NCBI GenBank assembly: GCA_017554325.1
Contig: JAFZIP010000014.1
Span: 1 to 64,000 of the forward strand
DNA: 64,000 nucleotides
From: Bacteroidales bacterium
Lineage (GTDB): Bacteria > Bacteroidota > Bacteroidia > Bacteroidales > WCHB1-69
Reading direction: 5' to 3'
The position numbers and the translations under genes were made by a program. This document shows positions 59,694 to 64,000 of this stretch, piece after piece. The notes below the pieces were generated by a model. That model had not been told where the DNA came from. It made no database searches and saw only the letters and a program-made list of their open reading frames with translations. Positions within the stretch are counted from its first letter, which is position 1. Each line of letters starts with the position of its first letter.

Positions 59694-62471
59694 TTATATA
59701 ATCAGTTTCACGCGGAAGCCTAACGCGGTTGGCTCTTCCACTACCTGTTGACACAATCCGGTCAATTCGCTGCGTTGCGCGTCGCTCAACGGCGTGGATT
59801 CCATATTTTCCACCATGAAGTCCAAAGCAGTGACTTCCGATTGCTCGCTGTGGGTAATACGGACAGTGATGGGACGATAGGTGGCCATCACTTCGTCAAG
59901 CATCTTGTCTATCAGCTGCTGCGCTGTCTCCTGCTTCTCGGTAATGCCATATTTATAGCAGAAAGCATTGATGGCCGAGTGCATGCCGAGGAAGTCGAAA
60001 TCGGGGCCGTCAATCTGGAACACTTCTTTGCGGATGCGCTGTATAAAGGCCTTGGTGGCACTGTGAACAGGATTCTCGAAAATTTGCTCGGGCGAACCGT
60101 CCTCGTGGATATATCCGTCGTACATGAAGAAGATGCGTGTGCTCACGTCGTGTGCGAACTTCATCTCGTGGGTGACGATGAGCATGGTCATGCCCTCGTT
60201 GGCCAGCTGGCGGATGACGCTGAGCACTTCGCCCACCATCGTTGGGTCAAGGGCAGAAGTAGGCTCGTCAAACAGGAGGATTTCGGGCTTCATGGCCAAG
60301 GCACGGGCAATGGCCACACGCTGTTTCTGACCGCCGGACAGACTCGTGGGATAGACATCCGCCTTTTCGGCCAGGCCTACCTTGCGTAAGAGCGCTAGCC
60401 CTTCCTCGCGAGCTTTTTCAGGATCTTCATGGCGCAACTGGCAAGGGGCAAGCATGACGTTTTCCAACACAGTTTTGTGCGGGAAAAGATTGAAACTCTG
60501 GAACACCATGCCCATCTTCTGGCGCATCAAATGGACGGGATAGCCCTTGACAAGGATGTCCTCGCCATCGACGAAGATGCTGCCGCCGGTGGGTTGTTCC
60601 AACAGGTTCAGGCATCGCAATAAGGTACTCTTACCCGTGCCTGAAGGACCTATAATGGAGATGACCTCGCCGCGATGTATATCGACATTGATGTCGCACA
60701 ATACCTCCAGGTTCTCGTAACTTTTCTTCAGGTGGGAGATGGTGATTAGTTGAGAGTTTAGAGTTGAAAGTTTAGAGTTAATTGGTTTGAGGGGAGCGCT
60801 ACGTTTGCGGCGAATGACGAACCACGTGCCGCCACCAACTATTACAATTATAGCCAGAATCCACGGCCATTTTTTAGTGTTTTTCTCGGTGTCAGATAGT
60901 TGCAAAGGATTGGTAAGTATCCCTGCTTCCCCTTTACGGGTGATGAGCACGATATGTTCTGTAAGGTAGCCTTCGGAGAAAAGCACTTGTTTCTGTCGCT
61001 CCTCAGTGATGCTGATGGCTCCCATGGCCATATCGACCTTGCCCGTCTGCACGGCGGGAATCTGCGAGGCGAACTCCATGGCAAGGAACTCCAGCTGCCG
61101 GTTGCGACGGTTGGCCCACTCGCTTAGCAGGTCTATCTCCAAACCAGAGGGTTCGCCGGAACTGATGAAACTGAAAGGAGGAAAAGCCGGGTAGATGGCT
61201 ACGCGCAGTGTGCGACCCGTGCCATGCCTCTGAGGCCGAACCATCGCCGAGAGGTCGTCGGCATTGCTCCATCGGTCAACAATCTTCTGGTAGGTGCCGT
61301 CGTTGCGTATTTCTGCCAGGAAGCTGTCGAAGTCCTGCTTTAGCTCTATGTTGTCCAGCTGGAAACAAGCTCCGATGGGTGTCGTTGGCAGGCAGGCATT
61401 CACGGTGTCCACCTTAGAAGCTATCTCTTTGTTGAACGCCACCGAGAGATTATCCCAACCGGCAACGTCCACCTTGCCGTTCTCCAGTGCAGCCAACAGG
61501 TCCGCGGTGCTTGTGATACGCATAATGTCGGCATCGGGTGCATAGTTACTTACGGCCATATCCTGTACGCTACCGATGACAACGCCGACACGCTTGCCGG
61601 AGAGCGCCTTGAACACATCAGGAGTGTCTGCCGCCACTTCGGTCTTGGTGTTGTCGGAACTGATTATTGCCGGAACGTAGCACACTGTTGCGCCTATTGC
61701 CAGCAGCAGAGCGGCAACGATAGCCTTCACACGCTCCCGTTTCACTAATGACGAGAGCAACAGCCCGATCAACCATGCCATGAGGAAATAGATGATGGCC
61801 GTGACGATGAGGGGAAAGAAGGCGTCGAAGGTGCGCGAACGGATAAGGTCGGAGGCTCTGGTCATGTCGGCCACGGCGATGTAACCCACGATGCTGGTGC
61901 CCTTCAGCAGGCTGATCACCTCTCCTTGATAGACGGGCATCACGGACTTGATTACCTGCGGCAGCACAATTCTGAAAAACGTCTGCCGACGCGTGTATCC
62001 CAAAGCAAGTCCAGCCTCTGTCTGTCCGCGGTCAATGCCCTGAATGGCGGTGCGCAGCATCTCGCTGACGTAGGCTGCCATGTTCATGGCGAAGGTGATG
62101 ATGGCCACCACGATGCCCGTGGCTTTCATCGGTGCCAACACCACATAGTACATCAACATGAGCAGCACCAGCACGGGCGTGCCGCGCATAATGTCGATAT
62201 AGACCTTGGCCACTTTCTGTAGCCAGGGTCTGCGGTTCATGCGCATCCAGCACACCAGACCGCCCAGCAGGGTGCCCAGTATGGCTGCGCAAAAGGTGAT
62301 GATGAGGGTCACCTGCAAACCATCGAGAATCATTCTGTAGCGGTCATCTTCTATCAGGTTGTTGTAAAAACTGTCAGACACGTTCCATTTCGCGCCGGAG
62401 CAAGCGGTCAACAAAAAACAGCCGCACAAGGTTAAGATGGCGGCGAGTGTCCAGGGTATATTTTTTCTCAT
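59694..62471 (-). CDS. One-chain polar amino acid ABC importer with permuted binding domain
   Basis: 925 residues. Layout: signal peptide with lipobox LLTAC (Cys24); HisM-type permease about 31-245 with EAA loop EAGLALGYTRRQTFFRIVLPQ-like (152-171); a further helix 249-270; binding domain; helix 535-553; ATPase 576-812 (Walker A GPSGTGKST 608-616, signature LSGGQ 711-715, Walker B ILLFDEP 731-737); unassigned tail 815-925. In the binding region the piece that is normally C-terminal (286-403, LSGKRVGVVIGSVQ to TYQKIVDRWSN) comes first. The normally N-terminal piece (418-513, LRVAIYPAFPPFSF to ITEERQKQVLFS) follows. Ligand-type residues Arg492 and Asp340 are present. I start at the ATG at 62471, since a -7 box lies just upstream. 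Likely an amino acid importer; the substrate is unknown. Confidence 0.9.
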   Translation of the reverse strand: MRKNIPWTLAAILTLCGCFLLTACSGAKWNVSDSFYNNLIEDDRYRMILDGLQVTLIITFCAAILGTLLGGLVCWMRMNRRPWLQKVAKVYIDIMRGTPVLVLLMLMYYVVLAPMKATGIVVAIITFAMNMAAYVSEMLRTAIQGIDRGQTEAGLALGYTRRQTFFRIVLPQVIKSVMPVYQGEVISLLKGTSIVGYIAVADMTRASDLIRSRTFDAFFPLIVTAIIYFLMAWLIGLLLSSLVKRERVKAIVAALLLAIGATVCYVPAIISSDNTKTEVAADTPDVFKALSGKRVGVVIGSVQDMAVSNYAPDADIMRITSTADLLAALENGKVDVAGWDNLSVAFNKEIASKVDTVNACLPTTPIGACFQLDNIELKQDFDSFLAEIRNDGTYQKIVDRWSNADDLSAMVRPQRHGTGRTLRVAIYPAFPPFSFISSGEPSGLEIDLLSEWANRRNRQLEFLAMEFASQIPAVQTGKVDMAMGAISITEERQKQVLFSEGYLTEHIVLITRKGEAGILTNPLQLSDTEKNTKKWPWILAIIVIVGGGTWFVIRRKRSAPLKPINSKLSTLNSQLITISHLKKSYENLEVLCDINVDIHRGEVISIIGPSGTGKSTLLRCLNLLEQPTGGSIFVDGEDILVKGYPVHLMRQKMGMVFQSFNLFPHKTVLENVMLAPCQLRHEDPEKAREEGLALLRKVGLAEKADVYPTSLSGGQKQRVAIARALAMKPEILLFDEPTSALDPTMVGEVLSVIRQLANEGMTMLIVTHEMKFAHDVSTRIFFMYDGYIHEDGSPEQIFENPVHSATKAFIQRIRKEVFQIDGPDFDFLGMHSAINAFCYKYGITEKQETAQQLIDKMLDEVMATYRPITVRITHSEQSEVTALDFMVENMESTPLSDAQRSELTGLCQQVVEEPTALGFRVKLII
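60755..60780. repeat. Tandem AGTTTAGAGTT repeat coding the permease-ATPase linker
   Basis: Two copies of AGTTTAGAGTT, 14 bp apart, translated on the minus strand as NSKLSTLNSQL (residues 565-575 of the importer). This sequence type is a very common short intergenic repeat in Bacteroidota, and its presence in frame exactly between the binding/membrane part and the ATPase suggests gene fusion across a former spacer. Confidence 0.7.
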
Positions 62472-62516
62472 TTTCTGTTTTATTTTGCTTGAGTATCTTA
62501 TCTCTGAAAAACGGTG

Positions 62517-62524
62517 CAAAGATA
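62517..62524 (-). promoter_or_regulatory. -7 promoter box for the ABC importer
   Basis: TATCTTTG followed by C on the minus strand, 46 bp upstream of the start chosen for the importer. It rules out the longer open frame to 62648 as coding. Confidence 0.65.
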
Positions 62525-62550
62525 TGATTTTTTCAACTTTTCTACCACAA

Positions 62551-62625
62551 ATATACTGGAGCGAGGAACAGCTTGAACTCATTGATAAGATCGGTTGCCC
62601 AAACTGGCTTGTAAAACAAATGTAA
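62551..62625 (+). pseudogene. 3' remnant of a ferritin-like gene
   Basis: 25 codons ending in TAA: IYWSEEQLELIDKIGCPNWL followed by VKQM. It aligns with the C-terminus of the ferritin-like protein at 56959 (YWSEGALDLIEKIGTQNWL). No upstream coding sequence of the family remains; the preceding bases are the importer's promoter region on the other strand. The divergence shows it derives from a paralogue, not from a recent copy. A degenerate terminator hairpin follows. Confidence 0.8.
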
Positions 62626-62646
62626 AGATATCTTTTCTTTCGCATC

Positions 62647-62677
62647 AAGCCGCGGCCTTCGGACTTTGGCTTTTTTT
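62647..62677 (+). terminator. Imperfect terminator after the ferritin remnant
   Basis: AAGCC/GGCTT outer stem (62647-62651, 62668-62672), mismatched inner stem with a CTTCGG loop, T-run 62671-62677. Probably the old terminator of the lost ferritin gene. Confidence 0.6.
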
Positions 62678-62678
62678 G

Positions 62679-62686
62679 TACTTTTG
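62679..62686 (+). promoter_or_regulatory. -7 promoter box abutting the terminator
   Basis: TACTTTTG followed by C begins 2 bases after the T-run. Serves the metallo-hydrolase gene at 62717. Confidence 0.6.
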
Positions 62687-62716
62687 CGTTTCAAAAACAA
62701 TCCTTTTAATGGGAGA

Positions 62717-63772
62717 ATGGGCAAGCGTATGAAAGCACTATTGATCATCTTGGTTGCTCTGCTACTATTGGTCATTGTAGCGGTGGCTATCCTCAACCAT
62801 CCGGCGTTCGGGCGGCGTATGTCGGCGGAGCGCAAAGCCCGCATCGAGGCATCGCCCAACTGGCGCGACGGCATGTTCCAGAACGAGGAGCCGACGCCGC
62901 AGTTCACGGGCGACAAGTCCATGCTGAGTGTATTGTGGGAGTTCTTCGTCCACCGTCCCAAAGACCGCGTGCCGAAAGAAGCGATTCCCGCAGTGAAGAC
63001 CGACCTGCACAGTTTGCCCACCGACCAAGATTGGCTCGTGTGGTTCGGACATTCATCGTATCTGTTCTGTCTCAACGGCAAACGCTATTTGGTGGATCCG
63101 CTGCTGAAAATGGAATTCCCTGTATCGGTGATGATGAAGCCCTTCAAAGGTACCGATATTTACACACCAGATGATATTCCCGACATTGATTACCTCATCA
63201 TCACGCACGAACATTGGGACCACCTTGACTACGCTACTTTGCGCGACATCAAAGACAAGGTGAAGCATGTAGTGTGTCCGCTCGGTGTAGCAGAATATTT
63301 GGAATATTGGGAGTATAATAAGTCTATCATTTCCGAATTGGACTGGTACGAAGAGGCAGATGGCATCACATGTTTGCCTTCCCGTCACTTCTCCAATCGT
63401 AAGTTCAAGCAAAACCAGACATTGTGGGCTTCTTTTATGGTGGAAGACGGCGGCCGAAAAGTTTATATCGGTGGTGACGGCGGTTACGACAGCCGCTTCC
63501 GTCGCATTCGGGAAAAGTTCGGTTATGTGGATCTTGCTCTATTGGAGAACGGGCAATACAATAACGATTGGAAATATGTCCACACTACGCCCGAAAGCCT
63601 GGAGCAGGCCATTCTGGACTTGCAGGCGAAGCAGGTATTCACCGTCCACCACAACAAATTCGCCCTCGCTAAGCATCCGTGGTATGAACCCGACAGCGTG
63701 GCGCAATCCATTGCCGAACATCATAATATCCAGCTTCTGGACCAGATTATTGGAACTGTAGTTATTTTTTAA
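62717..63772 (+). CDS. Membrane-anchored UlaG/NAPE-PLD-like metallo-hydrolase
   Basis: 351 residues. One N-terminal hydrophobic segment (ALLIILVALLLLVIVAVAIL, about 7-26) is an anchor or uncleaved signal. The hydrolase domain has WFGHSSYLF, the metal motif THEHWDHLDY, LPSRHFSNR, GGDGGYD and VHHNKF, the set of the beta-lactamase_2 group with RomA/NAPE-PLD-like enzymes that act on phosphodiesters or lactones. The substrate is unknown. I choose the ATG at 62717, preceded by GGGAGA; 62729 is also possible. The frame open from 62666 starts upstream of the probable transcript start. The nitroreductase gene follows after 21 bp. Confidence 0.88.
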   Translation: MGKRMKALLIILVALLLLVIVAVAILNHPAFGRRMSAERKARIEASPNWRDGMFQNEEPTPQFTGDKSMLSVLWEFFVHRPKDRVPKEAIPAVKTDLHSLPTDQDWLVWFGHSSYLFCLNGKRYLVDPLLKMEFPVSVMMKPFKGTDIYTPDDIPDIDYLIITHEHWDHLDYATLRDIKDKVKHVVCPLGVAEYLEYWEYNKSIISELDWYEEADGITCLPSRHFSNRKFKQNQTLWASFMVEDGGRKVYIGGDGGYDSRFRRIREKFGYVDLALLENGQYNNDWKYVHTTPESLEQAILDLQAKQVFTVHHNKFALAKHPWYEPDSVAQSIAEHHNIQLLDQIIGTVVIF

Positions 63773-63793
63773 TTAATCAAACAAATAGAATCT

Positions 63794-64000
63794 ATGACCT
63801 TACAAGAATCCATCCTAGCCCGCCATAGTGTGAGGCAATATATTGACAAGCCTATTGAGGTGGAGAAGATCCAGCAGATGCAAGACCTCATCGACGAATG
63901 CAACCGCGAAGGAGGACTGCACATCCAGTTAGTTACCGACGAGCCCAACGCCTTTTCTGGAGGATTGGCCAAATACGGCAAGTTCTCGGGCATCCGAAAC
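63794..64000 (+). CDS. Nitroreductase-family protein, 5' part
   Basis: The first 69 codons only; the gene runs out of the window. MTLQESILARHSVRQY followed by IDKPIEVEKI is the N-terminal FMN-phosphate site of the nitroreductase family (the R-H-S-V-R motif). FMN-dependent NAD(P)H oxidoreductase; substrate unknown. Probably co-transcribed with the preceding hydrolase. Confidence 0.85.
   Translation, partial: MTLQESILARHSVRQYIDKPIEVEKIQQMQDLIDECNREGGLHIQLVTDEPNAFSGGLAKYGKFSGIRN

Overview
The window looks like a chromosomal segment of an anaerobic, probably host-associated member of the Bacteroidales (Bacteroidota). The evidence is: many Bacteroidota-type -7 promoter boxes (TAnnTTTG, usually extended to TGTAnnTTTGC) just upstream of genes; four secreted proteins that end in a type IX secretion (T9SS) C-terminal sorting domain; a GSCFA protein; a DUF4143 ATPase; a rubredoxin fusion; and a homologue of the Porphyromonas peptidylarginine deiminase. 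I cannot fix the family or genus. No prophage or conjugative element is visible. The only transposase-like gene is a small REP-associated one at 53.1 kb.

Layout. 0-3.8 kb: 3' end of nagB, then ugd and a secreted beta-helix protein. 3.8-6.1 kb (minus): SDR, LD-carboxypeptidase and acyltransferase, as one operon. 6.2-13.4 kb (minus): a 2421-residue T9SS adhesin-like protein. 13.7-18.1 kb (minus): secA with a glycosyltransferase. 18.2-22.4 kb (minus): a second T9SS protein, lying between two copies of the 3' end of a threonine-aldolase-like gene. 22.5-28.8 kb (minus): a tightly overlapping aspS / chain-length protein / O-antigen ligase / EamA exporter / PLP lyase operon. 29-36 kb (plus): pcrA-type helicase, GSCFA, queA, purM, an outer-membrane barrel and nfo, then a tRNA-Glu. 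36.3-43.8 kb: divergent uvrB and holA, then three exported proteins including an M48 metalloprotease. 43.9-47.3 kb (minus): a SulP transporter and a PPAD-like deiminase.

47.3-52.1 kb holds a complete cobalamin riboswitch, a candidate 49-codon ORF, and a 1462-residue T9SS surface protein whose N- and C-terminal domains are copies of each other. 52.1-53.9 kb is patchy: two small genes and a transposase-like gene bracketed by inverted palindromes. It is followed by a glycosyltransferase, an ATPase, and a redox operon (OhrR-like regulator, ferritin-like DpsL, metallo-beta-lactamase/rubredoxin fusion). After these comes a nucleoside-hydrolase-like lipoprotein. 59.7-62.5 kb (minus) encodes an entire polar amino acid ABC importer in one 925-residue chain; its substrate-binding domain appears circularly permuted. 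The window ends with a membrane-anchored metallo-hydrolase and the start of a nitroreductase.

The strongest leads are the one-chain ABC importer with its permuted binding domain, the riboswitch-controlled T9SS protein with a duplicated unknown domain, the PPAD homologue with a possible change in its arginine clamp, and the 4.3-kb T9SS gene flanked by 61-bp repeats of a neighbouring gene's 3' end.
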